Shown here one piece after another: positions 12,320-24,200 of a stretch of DNA of 64,000 bases (the stretch's first letter is position 1; every line of letters starts with the position of its first letter). The notes beneath the pieces were generated by a model. The model was given only the letters and a program-made list of their open reading frames with translations, was not told the DNA's origin and did no database searches. Origin of the DNA: Ectocarpus siliculosus (taxonomy: Eukaryota; Sar; Phaeophyceae; Ectocarpales; Ectocarpaceae); contig FN649740.1 of the NCBI GenBank assembly GCA_000310025.1, forward strand, positions 5,439,326 to 5,503,325, written 5' to 3'. The position numbers and the translations under genes were made by a program.

Positions 12320-13204
12320 CGTTTAGCAGTCTGGTATGTATGTATGCGTTTGGCTCGCAAAAAGGACACATACATGCGAGGCCGATATTCTTGGCTTGGG
12401 CTTGGAGTCGCGGGGAAACACGCTACTGCTGCCGGGCAGCTCACACCATACCCTCTCAAAACGAAGGTGGCGTCGCTTTTGTTCAAACGGCGTCGTCCTA
12501 AAAAAGGAAAACTTGGAGCTTTCCATTGCAAACACACTTATTTGCTACTCTAGACAGCAGCCACTGCACTCAGCTGGGGTCGTTCACACTTTCTGGTTGT
12601 GTCCCTTGGGCACGACACGTTTCGTATTCAGCTGTTGAAACCGCAAAACACCATCATCGAGAAAACGCTCGTTCTCCTGTCAGGGTGCGTCATCGCGTCG
12701 TACGAGTCGCGATATATATCGATGTTCAAAATGAAATGTAAAGGTGCCGTCTGCAAACATGGGGCGTCAAAAAAAACTACTGTAAGCTCCGGGGGTCAAA
12801 CCAGACCATACGAGAAAGTTATACGTAAGGTAGGAATACTTTGCTTTGGCCACATCATACAAGCCGGGCAGCCTTCTCGAGGATTAAAAATTAATTTATG
12901 AGAGTAGAGGGGGTTTCGTATCCCTATCCCTTACACTTAACCCTAACCCCCCTACTACTAAGACCAAGATACATACCCTTGCGAAGGCTACCGGAGGGCA
13001 CCCTCCTGCCTATCGCGAACGCCTCTTACGACTTGTGCTTGCGCTTTGGTGGCGGCGCCCACTGTTCATGACACCTTTGGGTCGCCCTCAAGGCATCTAA
13101 GAAAACACCCCACCCCGCGCCCGGTGACTACCACTCGGCCTGCCCTTGGGCGGGACTCAAAAACCACACCATAGTTCAAGCCATCAGACCGATCGCCTGA
13201 TGGC

Positions 13205-13266
13205 ATGGTATGCTATGCTGTGCTGTGCTATGCTATGCTATGCTATGCTATGCTATGCTATGCTAT
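13205..13266 (+). repeat. TGCTA pentanucleotide microsatellite
   Basis: About a dozen TGCTA/TGCTG units run in tandem. One frame is open through it only because the repeat lacks stops. Confidence 0.9.
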
Positions 13267-14028
13267 GGGTGTTGCGCCCCATGTGAGGGTGGGCCAAATT
13301 CCATCGCCCCCCGAATACAATCATTCAAGGACAGCAGACAACGATAGGATCTCGGCAACCAACAACAACAACAGTCCCACCAACCCGATCTCGGCGACGG
13401 GTCTGAACTGCCGTGGGTCGCTATCCAACGTCCGATGGTAAGACTTCAGTTCATAGTTCAGGTCTCACCGAGAATCCCCACACACCCTCCTCGGCCTCCT
13501 GGCGGAGGAAGATCACCATAGCTGCAGCTCGCTGGACATCTCTCGCAGAGATTCATGCTTTGGAGGAGGAAAGCAACAATTCCCGTTAATCGACGAAAGC
13601 GCCTCGTCTCGGCATTTCGGCCAGGTAGGGATGCTAAGGCGTGGCAAGACTCGGTATCCCGTCCTCCCCGAGTGATGTCCGACTCACCCACCCCACCCAA
13701 GCTAGGGCAAGGGTGGACACACCACGGTGCGAACGGTCACAACGCGAGCTTCACAAAACCAACACGTAAAACAACTCCCAACTCTTCCGGACAAACCACA
13801 ATCACATGCGGCGAGAGGGGACGCTTTCGCGAACCGGAAGTCCTTCACACCGTGGTTCAACTTCAACTATCACGCCGCCCTATCTGCTCGTGTAGCTGAA
13901 AAAAACAAAATAACAACGCCACCAAAGAAGCTCCACCTGTCAAACCACTCTTCACACGCTACACACTATCGTACCCAAAGAACATTTCATCTATCACAGC
14001 AGGGACAAAGGGGGCCTGAAGCTTGCTC

Positions 14029-17000
14029 TCAATCGTCCCCCCAAGACCCCGCGAAGGGGGCCGAAGCCACGGATGACCACGCCGGTGACCCCCCCTCCTT
14101 GACAACACGGACCCCCCTTGTCGCAGGAGACGCCGAGGAGGCGTTTTCATCTTCGTTTTCATCGTGTTGGCTGCGCCATCGACGCCCGCCCCACGCGATG
14201 CTGCCCAAAGATCTCCCTGACGAGCCCCTGGTGGCAGCGCTGCCAAAGTCACCGCCGCCGCTCGTACCCGTGCTGTTGTTGCTGTTCGTTGGTCGCCGGG
14301 AGGGCCACGCGGCATCTGCCCCAAGTGCCATGTTGTGCAGGTTGGCGATCGAGCCATTGCTCCCGCCGCCGCCGCCGCTGCTGCTGCCGCTGCTGCTGCT
14401 CATACTGCTGCTGCTCATACTGCTACAGTCAGTGCTGCTGCCTGTGTGAGCTTGATCATCCTGTGTGGGTCGCCGGCTAGGCCACGCGACATCCGCCCCG
14501 AACGCGGCGGTGTGCATGCTCGCAATCGAGCCTTGGATGCCTCCACCGCTCTCCCCCCCCTTGTTTCTCGCGGCACCGGAAAGAACAGACGACACATCAC
14601 CACCAGAATCGCACGACAAGTCGTCATTGTCCCCAAGTTCCATCACAACGACATTGTCGCCAGCCGCCCTGATCTCCGCTACTATGGTCTCGTCAGGGAT
14701 TGCGCCGGAGCCCTGCATGTCCTCCACGAGCGCGGCCGCACGGCCCCACTCCCCCGCCCCTGCGCACGCCTTCAGGGCGACGTTGTACGCCGACGACCCG
14801 GGAGCAACGCCTCCCTTGCGCATGTTTCCGAGACAGATTAGCGCGCTCTTCCACCCCTGGTAACAGGCGACGGCGGTAAAATGGTTGTCACACAAGCAGG
14901 GGCAAAGTGTTGGGCAGGGTTGGAGAGGACTTTCGGGAGGCAATTGAGAGCGCACGGCATCCGCGCCTTTCGACGGCATCGAGGCGATGGCACATTGTTC
15001 CACGAAACGTAGGGATCTTGAAAGGTGAAGGGTTGGCGGTGAGAATCTCATTTTATGATCATTGTTTGCAGGTTCAGATGTGTTGAACGAACTCGCTACC
15101 CCAAACCTCAAGGGGAACAGAAATACTGTGTGCATGAACACCAGGACGTAGGCGGTGTATCATTGTGTTTCATTTTTTATTCCCTGGCGCGTTGGACGTT
15201 GTCGTCGACACACATCGGACGTTCGGCCCACAAAAACGACCATGACGTCATAGAAAACGAACGCCACCCGGTCATCAGAATTTGTAGCCACGCTGTAGCT
15301 GCACAACCGTATCTAGCTACAAAGGCTGGCAAGCGCCGAGAGCCGGCCCGTCGTGCACAAAAAATACGAGACTATTTGCAATCGTCGAAATAATGCGCGC
15401 GGAACGTGTCGCTGTGGCAACGCGAGAACCTAAAGTCAGACCGAGAGGTGGAGCCAACGTATGCGCATCTCTTGCTCCACAGCCATGAGGTGCACTACAA
15501 TATCATACATAGTCCCTTCTCCCGTTGGGATGCAGGCGGATCGGGTACGCGCTAATTGTTTTCTTTTTTGCGCCGCTGCCGCTGACTCTTCCGTCCGTAC
15601 GGCGTCATGTGGGAGGCCGGCGTTTAGAGCACTTGGCAAATCTCGGCTTGGTTGCCGACGTCAGATACAGATAAACTACTGCTGTAAGATAACGTGAAAC
15701 CACAGAATTGGTTCTACCGTTTTCTAAGACCTGGTCACGATTGTGATAGGACTACAACGCGGGCGAAAGATAGAAAACATCAGTGGACACCATGAGGTGA
15801 TACACCAGGCAGGCTCAAAGTCTTCCGTCCAGAGAAGACCGGAGTACTATATAGGGAGTGTTATCTACCGTAGACCAACTACATACAAGTACAGCAGTGA
15901 ATCGTACCCACCTTATCGGCGCACTTCTGCACCTCCGCGGCCCGCTTTAGCTCCATCGCCGCTGTCGGCCGCCTGGCATCAACGCCGTCCTTCTTCCTCC
16001 TGTCTACGGTCGATGCGAGCGAGAGGCCTCCCATACGCCGTCGCCCACCAACCTGCTGAACGTCCACCTAGGCCATGTCAAGGGATGTCAAGGGATGTCA
16101 AGGGAAGTCAAGGAATGTCAAGGAATGTCAAGGAATGCTAAGGCCGATGTCATGGAATGACAAGGCAGAGAGAATAGAAGAGGTCCTTGTTTAGGCCGGT
16201 TCGCCACATAGTGCCGGTAAGACGCCGGTCATATCTCTGGGCACGAGTGTCCACTCCAATACTAAATCCTAGATATCCCTGTTCTGAATAGTGCCCGGGT
16301 CCGGTATCGTGCCGGTGAATTATCTGGGCGCAATCCGGTATACTACAACACAGATACTGGTACCTCGACTGCTGGATGCGAACAGGGTACAGTAGTGCCA
16401 TACAAAGATTGATGAGCCGCATCTACAACCGTGTGCCATGCAGTACACTGCATAGGTTGCTTCGCCATCCGTCGCCGTCGCCTGCAGTACACTGCTGTGA
16501 GGCTGACGGGAGGAAAATACGCCAGGTCTTCCTTCGAGGGCAGAGGTACAGTAGTACGTCAAGCATCATCGCACGCACACGGCCCCTCGCTTGCCCATCA
16601 ACAGCGGTCTATGCACATGCATACGTAGGCATAAATTACCGTAAGTGACATGACGTAAGATACCACACACAGAGCAGTAGTTTGATGTACGTATATTCTT
16701 TTTTCTTTTCGTTGGGTATGCATAGAAAAACAAATGCTATAAAAAATGCATGCATGCATTAAATTGTTTTTGGGTTTGGGGATTAATTGTTTGTTTTTTT
16801 TTTCTCAATATGACACAACGAAACCATCTCTATCATAGAAAAGAGTCTGAGACAGATTAGCAATGGATTCATAGCGTCAGAAAGTACCTGTATGTCTACG
16901 ATTTCCCAGACAGCATATAGGGACATCTCCCCGCTGTTTTTGGGTTTGGTGAGTACATAAATTGTCCGCCCATTTTTAATATTTTTTTTCTTAATATGAC

Positions 17001-18112
17001 ACAACGAATCCATCTCTATCATAGAAATTTGTTTTTTTCCTTGAAAGGTGTACCGCTCCGTTTGGTGGGGCAGTTGGCTTGTGACCACGGAAGGCGTCTG
17101 CGTCAGTTGGACTAGTATAGTATGGACATTAGAAGGTACTGAGCGGGGACCGGAACGGTTTTTTAATGTGAAGACAACAACAACAACAATCTGTGCCACC
17201 ATCAAAAACGAAGAGGAGTGCCAAATCACGTGGGTACATTTTTGTCGGAACGCTCTCAACGCGCGGATGGCTCCAACACCGCTATTCTGGGCGCGGTCAT
17301 TTCGTTTTCTGCATACAAAGCAGTATGCATATAAAACTGAGCCTATGTATGAAATTCGGTCCCGGGGGTGTGGTATCTCATGTCATGTCAACTACAGAAG
17401 CACGGCAGCTGCGTTGGTTGATCGATTTGTGTGACAGCTGACTTTGGTGCAACTTGAAGATTTCTGTTTTTTTCTCAATTCGGATGAAAACCAGAGAGCT
17501 ACAACTACAATATTTCTGCTTGCTCTTTTCTGCGAGAGCCGCACGCATGAGGTGCGTCATGGATCATGGATCCCCGTCCATCGAGACCCTCATTCATCCC
17601 TCCCGCCCCTCTCTCTCAACCCAAACTACGTGCCCACATCTCCCGCTGTCCCTTGTCATCGGCGTGTGTGGATGCTGCTATTGTATCAACATGAGCGCAT
17701 CCATCCACAGATATTTCTATCAGAGTTCAGAATTGAGAGCGAATCTTGCCGAGGAATGTCGGTGAAGCACAAACAGCCAATACTCGGGGAGCACGAGCAT
17801 AGCATCGTAGAATCGGGGCAACGGCCTCCGTCACATTGAGGCTCCACCCCCCCCCAACAAGGTCACAGGACTCACAGGGACCATCAGCCCCTACAGACTG
17901 GTGACGCATCTGAACAGATCGATGACGAGGCAAAACATGAAAACTTTCGTTCACACACATCCAGGGTGCTACAGAACCAGTTTTTGTAGCTTTTCTCCGG
18001 TCTCTCTGCTTCCTCTCTCTCTTACCTTCCCGAAACGCACCACCTCGCGAATGGCGTGATGGAGAGGTCTCATGTCTGTCGAGTTAGAGATGGCGTACGC
18101 GTGGTAGAATGC
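14029..18112 (-). CDS. Pentatricopeptide-repeat (PPR) protein, 5' end unresolved
   Basis: Two exons are supported: 18112 to 18026 (CAG|GCATTC acceptor, AAG|GTAAGA donor) and the last exon 14856 to 14029 (TTACCAG acceptor). Both are phase 0. The junction makes one continuous PPR helix pair, ending VVRFGK and resuming GWKSALICLGNMRKGGVAP. A second repeat follows (YNVALKACAGAGEWGRAAAL, then VEDMQGSGAIPD). PPR proteins usually bind organelle RNA, so plastid or mitochondrial location is likely but not shown. After the repeats comes a Ser/Gly-rich tail holding two copies of a GSIA...GAD.AWPSRRPT motif. Upstream, an Arg/Ser/Ala/Thr-rich open frame at 18361-18771 could encode a transit peptide, but I could not find a splice link. 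The 3.2 kb intron carries foldback elements. Confidence 0.6.
14288..14538 (-). repeat. Internal duplication in PPR protein tail
   Basis: Two copies of a 24-residue coding motif, ending GAD(V/A)AWPSRRPT, lie at about 14538-14466 and 14358-14288 on the minus strand, roughly 176 b apart. A poly-Ser/poly-Gly linker separates them. A third partial copy (LGSIAWGGRRW) follows. This suggests slippage-driven growth of the C-terminal tail. Confidence 0.75.
16072..16160 (+). repeat. AAGGGATGTC minisatellite in PPR intron
   Basis: Seven or eight units of about ten bases (ATGTCAAGGG and variants with GGAATGTCAA) run in tandem in the large PPR intron. The last units decay to GGAATGCTAA and GGAATGACAA. Confidence 0.85.
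16647..17389. mobile_element. Foldback element (family 1) carrying a nested repeat
   Basis: The ends are inverted: GACATGACGTAAGATACCAC at 16647 and the complement of GACATGACATGAGATACCAC ending at 17389. The right arm also carries the family-1 CGGTCCCGGGGGTGTG block, and GGATGGCTCCAACACC lies inside near 17270. The 743-b length, against about 230 b for other copies, is explained by insertion of the family-2 repeat at 16809-17030. It lies in the PPR intron. Confidence 0.6.
16809..17030. repeat. Family-2 repeat, left pair of copies
   Basis: Two direct copies share TATGACACAACGAA(A/T)CCATC followed by TCTATCATAGAAA, at 16809 and about 16995. The first is longer and continues with GAGTCTGAGACAGATTAGCA and ATGGATTCATAGCGTCAGAAAG. 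The same sequence appears inverted at 20152-20431. Confidence 0.75.
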
Positions 18113-19436
18113 CTGCTGCTGCGTGCCAGCCCCTCTCTCGATGCAACTGCTGTGTGCAGCTCCGGGCCGGGGCTGGTTTGGGGGGGCCGCAAGAAATATC
18201 CTATCGTAGGGAGCACCGTGAATCATCGCAAATGTCGGGGGCGGGTGGAGAGAAGAAGACGGAAGACAGCGTGGACAGGGCAGCGACCAACCAACCACGG
18301 ACGCCGGTTTGTGTCACCAGACGGAAGAGAGCAAGCCTCCGGAGTAACGAGCAGCGAGGATCACGCCGGAGATTTGTCGGTTGCGACCGGGCATAGAAGA
18401 AAGCAAGAGATACGGGGTGCAAGGAGCGGACAGGGACAGCGGGGAAGGAAGTGTGCGACTGGTTGGCGGAAATTGCTGCCGCAGCAAGGAGCAGCAGCAG
18501 ATTTTGCCGTGGCTCTGGCGAGATAAACGCAAGCCTGCTTGGTTGGCGCCATTGGAGTGGACGGTGAGCCTGTTGGGCGCTTGGATTTGGCAGGAGCAGA
18601 AGCAGTAGTGCAGGTGCTCCGGGCCAGAGCAGATGCTGTGCCTGTGCTCCTCCACGCACGCCGCATCCAAGCAAGAACGGTGGGAGCAACAATCGCCACG
18701 CGCAAGTGCTGCATACGGACAGCTGTGTGTCTGCACAGCAGCAGCACAGATTGTTGCTTCGCTGTAGGCATGACTGCCGTGCTGTAGCCCTGAGCTGATA
18801 GCCCTTGCGTCCGACGCGTCGCTTACTTCGAAGCGTTGTTGTCGTTGTCGAAAAAAATCGCAAACACCGCAAAAACCGTCTGGAAATTGTAATGGAAATG
18901 GGAAAACGTAGGGTTTGACTTGGCACGCGGGGCGGTTGTATCACAGCAGTACATGCAGCCGTAGCCGTGCTGGCTGCTAAATTGCTGTGATGTGCTTCCC
19001 CCGCCAAGCCCCATCCTCGTGCAGTGCGAAGACGCCCTTGCAGCGACGACACAATCAAGGTTTTATTTAGCCATCACCTCGGAGAGCAGTGTTTCGTTTA
19101 TTTCAAATGTCGGGTACTGCTGTGCGTGCGGCGTGTGCGCCACGTTTTTGCCGCCACGACGATGGGGGGTATTGTACAACGGGCGTCTACATTAGCCCGC
19201 CTTTACCCAATCGCCGACCGATTGCCCGGGTGTGCCCCCATCCCTCTATATGGCACGCCATCCCGTCCCTTTGCGTATGCCGCGCGGTGTTCGTCCCCAG
19301 TCCCTACGTTTGAGTTTCTCTAGCGGATGATGCGCGGGGATTTTATTTACCTCTCACAACATTATAGACTACAATATATATATATATAGAGTAGCAGTGG
19401 CACAACTCCCTGCTTGCTGCGGAGGAAACCCTTCCT

Positions 19437-19663
19437 ATACCGTATACGACACAAGATAACACACCCCGTACACCGATTTTCAAAGCTCGATTACGCCACG
19501 ACGAAGAGGGTGCATAAACGAAACGAAACGTTTTCGGAAAGCTCTCGACGAGACAGCTTCAACGCCGCCGCCGTCTTCGGCGCTGTGACTCTTTTCTACT
19601 GATGAGAAATCAAGCTTTGAAAATCGGTCCAGGGGGTGTGTTATCTTGTGTCGTATACGGTAT
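19437..19663. mobile_element. MITE with 55-b terminal inverted repeats (family 1, best copy)
   Basis: The left arm starts ATACCGTATACGACACAAG and runs through GATAACACACCCC and CGATTTTCAAAGCTCGATT. The right arm (19608-19663) is its near-perfect reverse complement. The 227-b element has a short core with GACGAGACAGCTTCAACGCC. No coding capacity is present. The long matching arms suggest a fairly recent insertion. Confidence 0.8.
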
Positions 19664-20151
19664 GTACTGGTGTTTTTTTCGGCGCTTTTGAGACGAACGC
19701 TCTCTATCTTTTCGCAGACCGACAGAGAGGGTTATCGTTTTTTTCCCATCCGGGTGATGTACCACCATCACCTCCCTGGCATTACCGCTTGCATCCTGCT
19801 GCAGCGTAGCGTTGGGGCCCAGTGTCGTGGTTTCTGAAGAATGAACCTGGTGTCGTCCACCTGAAGAGATGCCACTTTTTCGCGTGTGCGGCGCATTACG
19901 CGCTACCTACCGACGGCACGACACGGCGGTTGTGCCGTACATTGTACATTCATCCGTGACTCGCTACTGCTGTACTTCATTTTTTGCATCCGCTGCTGCC
20001 ATACCTACAGCGCTCTATGCTCGAGAATATCGTTGTCGGAAGGAGGCGTGTCTCCCTCCCCTCTGCATCTACGTATATGTCATTGAATTTGCGGTGGATC
20101 TCGTTCCGGTTCACATGTTCCTAAATGGTGGAAAAACAGAACTTCGCTAAC

Positions 20152-20431
20152 TCTATAGATTCGTTGCTAATCTATCTTAGACTCTTTTCTTCGATAGAGA
20201 TGGATTCGTTGTGGTCATACTGATTATATACAAAAAGCAAATGAAGACGTATCGGCCGAGCATGCTTCCGCACGTTGAAGATTAAAGAACATAAGTTGGC
20301 TGTGTTTATTTTCTCAAAAACCAGTATCAAAAACCGAAAAACAGGTAGCTTTCTCTGACGCTATGAATTCATTGCTAATCTCTCAGACTCTTTCCTTAAA
20401 GATAGAGTGGATTCGTTGGGTCATACTAAGA
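20152..20431. repeat. Family-2 repeat, right pair of copies (inverted)
   Basis: Two direct copies (20152-20220 and 20355-20431) contain ATTCGTTGCTAATCT or ATTCATTGCTAATCT, then GACTCTTT and GATAGAG.TGGATTCGTTG. They are reverse complements of the pair at 16809-17030. The two pairs thus flank about 3.1 kb in inverted orientation. Confidence 0.75.
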
Positions 20432-21213
20432 AAATACTAATAAAGCGAAAAACCTTTTCACCGCCAACACTAGCGCGCCAAAATTCGATTAAATTGTCGG
20501 GTTTGGTTTGCGTATACTATGTATGGCAATGGTGCATGTCAGTCCGCTTCTCCCGGGTGTTGGGGCAGACCACCGACAAAAAGTGCCACTCGCACCACCC
20601 AGAAGAACATCCTGACAGCTAAGGCCTTCAGGTTAAAGAGGCTCGAAGCGTAAGAGCTCGGCCATTACAGACAGGGGCTCGGTGAAGAATAAGAACTACA
20701 CGGTCGCTGTTTGGGTAGCTTGAGGAGCTGACCACACCCACTTGTGCTCAGGTAAGCATAAGCATTCCTGCACCCAACCCTATGCATATGAAGTCACTGA
20801 CTGTTGGGGTACCGCAAAAAGGAATTTTTGCTTGTTGAAACGAGCCCCGAGCAAAGCAAGAGCTTAATTTCTTGAGTGGTATGATAACGCCCTCGGTACA
20901 TTGTACAATGGGTGGGTCATCAATACAAGATCAAGATGAAGATACGAAAACATCCTGGGTGATTGATCCTGGCTGATGCCCATGTACACCGAAGGCAAAT
21001 GCAGACAGGGACAAGAGTTGATGGAACGAGCACTCACCCGCCCCACACACATGCCCACAACTTTCGTCCCGCTGGATGGAATCGCGCTCCGTCAGGCCTG
21101 GCGTTGTCTTGACTTGGTGATCGGTGAAGGAAATTGACAGTAAATTCTTCCTCTAGTTGCGGCGGGACTTGTGGGCGGCGAAATCAACGACCGAGCTCTT
21201 GGGAGGCGGCGAA

Positions 21214-24200
21214 ATGTCTACCGTCAGCGATCTTGACGAACAGGTGCGGTGAATCGAAGCCGCAGGGCGCCTTTCGCTGCTGGTTAGGCTCTCAAGTTTT
21301 CGATCAGCGTGTTGGCCGTCGCGGGTGTATCGGCTGCACGTGCTTCGGCTGTAGCAGCAGAGTTTGAGGAGTGGTTTTGGCTGATACTGTTCCTAAATAG
21401 AAGCCAACGGCGACCCGATGTTGACCGTTGGCTAACTCATCCGGAGGGTTGGTTGTATGTTTTGCATACGGCAAGCCGTTATATGGCGTTTGGGGGTTAG
21501 ACCCTGCCACATGCACTTGTTTGCAAAAGCCTACCGCGGCACCTCCGATGTTGATGTACGGTATGACGTGTGTTGCGGTTTGCTGTTGCTGTCGCCTGCT
21601 GTTGCTGATGGCGGTGTAGGTGTTTCTCTTGCGAATCAGCTCATCATCACCATCTCATCATGGGAGAACCTTGCCCGTCATATCCAGCAAATCAAAGGCA
21701 GGGGTTAGCGGCCCAAAGTAGAAACAAGAGTAGCTTCTGCTTGCTGCTTGCTGCCTGCAGCGCTTCTGTGCTGTCGACTCGAGCACGGGCTTGATGACGA
21801 TATCGAACCCGAAGGTAGCTATAACAGGCCAAGAGCGGACAAGATTACAGCCGTTGGTATGTTTCTTTAAGGTAACGCATTCTCGACCGGTGTGTGGGTT
21901 GACACCACTATTCCTGCCACTGGCTGTGTCGACACCCCGCGCCGAATGACACCGGCCTAACCGATGCCACGGTCGAGCCGACCCCTTGGCTGCAACCCTG
22001 GGTCAACTAGCACGTCGATTGACACATCAGCTGCTTGGAAATGTTGGTTTTTCGTGATAAGGTCGGTGACTCTTCAAACGTTAGCGTTTGGTGCTTTCGG
22101 CGGGGGGCGCGCGGCTAGCCGAAGGGAAGGGTACCACTAGGGCGGGGTTGGCGGTGGGAATATCCGTGCTAGCCGTTCTGATCTCTCTCTCTCTCTCTCT
22201 CTCTGACGGTGTGATGGTCGCCGTCCCGATTGGCTCGTTTGGGTGAAGAAGTCAGCCTTACCTTCCAAGATGTTCTGAAATGACAACACATGGGCGTTTT
22301 TATGGCCTTTCCCTTGACCTCTCTCTGTTTCTCACTCTCTCTGTTTCTCACTCTCTCTCGCTCTCTCTCTCTTTCGCTCTCTTTCTCTCTCTGGCTGTGT
22401 GTGCTGGTACTGTAGATCGAGCGTCTGAAGCGATGCGAGTACCTGAAGGAGAGCGAGGTGAAACAGCTCTGTCAAAAGGCCAGAGAAATCTTGGTCGACG
22501 AGAGCAACGTGCAGAGGGTCGATGCACCTGTCACAGTGAGCATACAGTATAGTACAGTAGAGTCGAAGATCAGATGGTCGATGCGCCTGTCATTGTGGGT
22601 ATACCACATACAGTGTGCAAGTAGTCGAAGAACCAGATGGTGGATGCACCTGTCATAGCATGCAATATACGACAGTATTTATTGCCTAGTATGAAGCGTT
22701 ACATGATCATCGTACGAGTGCTCTCATGCGTTGCGGAGAACCAGCGAGAAGCGTGTGTGTACATAAAACATGAACATATGGGCGCAACGAAAGGACGACC
22801 ATACGAGAATACGTCGCAAACGTCCACACGGTCAGGCTCACGATGTATCGGGTGGATCGTCCACATGCTCTTGTTGCTCACCTTGCTGAGTGCAGATATA
22901 CAGTGTGAGCGTCACTGTAGACATGCTGAGACGTCGGCTGTTATTGCTGACCGTTGCCGGAGTCCTGCCGCTGTTGCAGTAGTGCCCCGTCATCCGTTGT
23001 GTTTTTTCACAAGCTACCAATGTCGCCACTATCCACCATCCCCACGGATGATGATGCGTCCAGGACAAACTAGAGAAGAGTTCGAAGTGGTCCTGGTGTC
23101 TGCCCACACATGCGAGAGGAGAGAGTGCAGGAAGACGTAGCTCATCTCTTCTAACCCTATCCAAAGAATCCATGTGAATATGCGGTGACTTCACAACAGT
23201 GTTTTTTGCTTGCCTTGCCTTTCGCAGATATGCGGGGATATCCATGGTCAGTTTTACGATCTGGTGGAGCTGTTCAAGGTGGGGGGCGAGTGTCCAGACA
23301 AGAACTACCTGTTCCTGGGGGACTTCGTGGACAGGGGCTACTACAGCGTGGAGACCTTTCTCTTGCTGCTCGCGCTCAAGGTGCGGTAGTTTCCTCCTCC
23401 TGTGTGGAAGGTTAGGCTTAGACCGCGAAACCCTTAACCAACGCTAACCTACCGCTAGCCCTACGCGTGAAAGGGCGTGAAGACTGTTTGGACCATTATA
23501 CCGTAGCACATTTTCGTTTTTTCTAATGAACGGGTTTGACCGCGCTTTGTTTGTGTTCAGGTGCGATACCCGGATCGGATCACGCTGATTCGAGGCAATC
23601 ACGAATCGAGGCAGATCACCCAAGTCTACGGCTTCTACGATGAGTGTCTCCGGAAGGTGACTACAACATGCATTATACCACATGCTGGTGACTACAACAT
23701 ACATAATACATAATACCACATGCTGGTGACTACCACGTCAACATACATAATACCACATGCTGGTGACTACAACATGCATCATACCACATGCTTTGACCTG
23801 CCTTTTCTGTTTTGTTTTATTTTGGTCCATGCCACCCTCGGTAAAAGTGTTGGGCTATGCGGTATCAAGTGCGTATGTGGTGCTCTTGTGAGGCTACAGC
23901 GTCCGTGCGGGTTTCATGTGCATAGAGCAGCTGTTCGGAGGTAGTAACCCTAAGGTTTGGTCGGCAAGGTGTTTTCTCACCGCTCTTCATTTTCGACGAC
24001 ATTTCGCGTCATTGTTTTTGTTTGCACGCAAACCGCTTGCCAATATCGCGACGTGAGACTCGGACTCCTGACGATGACCTAACGTAGGGTAGCGAGCTGC
24101 CTGTACGCCAAGCTATGTTGCGTGATCATCGATTATTTTGAATGCTTCAAGTCGCACGCTCCTCCTCGGACACGGTGTACAACATGCTGCTATCTCTCGA

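Larger units (their letters stand above)
10842..14028. other. Intergenic between convergent SWS1-like and PPR genes
   Basis: Both neighbouring genes end here, so it should contain two 3' untranslated regions. It holds the structured element at 11754-11841, a decamer repeat at 12279-12319 and a pentamer repeat at 13205-13266. Open frames of 100 codons or so occur but lack recognisable motifs. Confidence 0.45.
18113..21213. other. Unresolved stretch between PPR and PP4 genes
   Basis: This must contain the missing 5' exons of the PPR gene and the PP4 promoter. At 18361-18771 on the minus strand an ATG-started frame rich in Arg, Ser, Ala and Thr is compatible with an organelle transit peptide but overlaps other open frames of similar length. 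The rest holds a TA microsatellite near 19374-19389, a foldback element and family-2 repeats. Confidence 0.35.

Noticed and set aside
18201-19058. 285-codon minus-strand frame
   Set aside because: Three minus-strand frames are open together over part of it and the translation is low complexity with many Leu and Cys runs; no motif or splice match. Part of the region may still be the PPR 5' exon in another frame.
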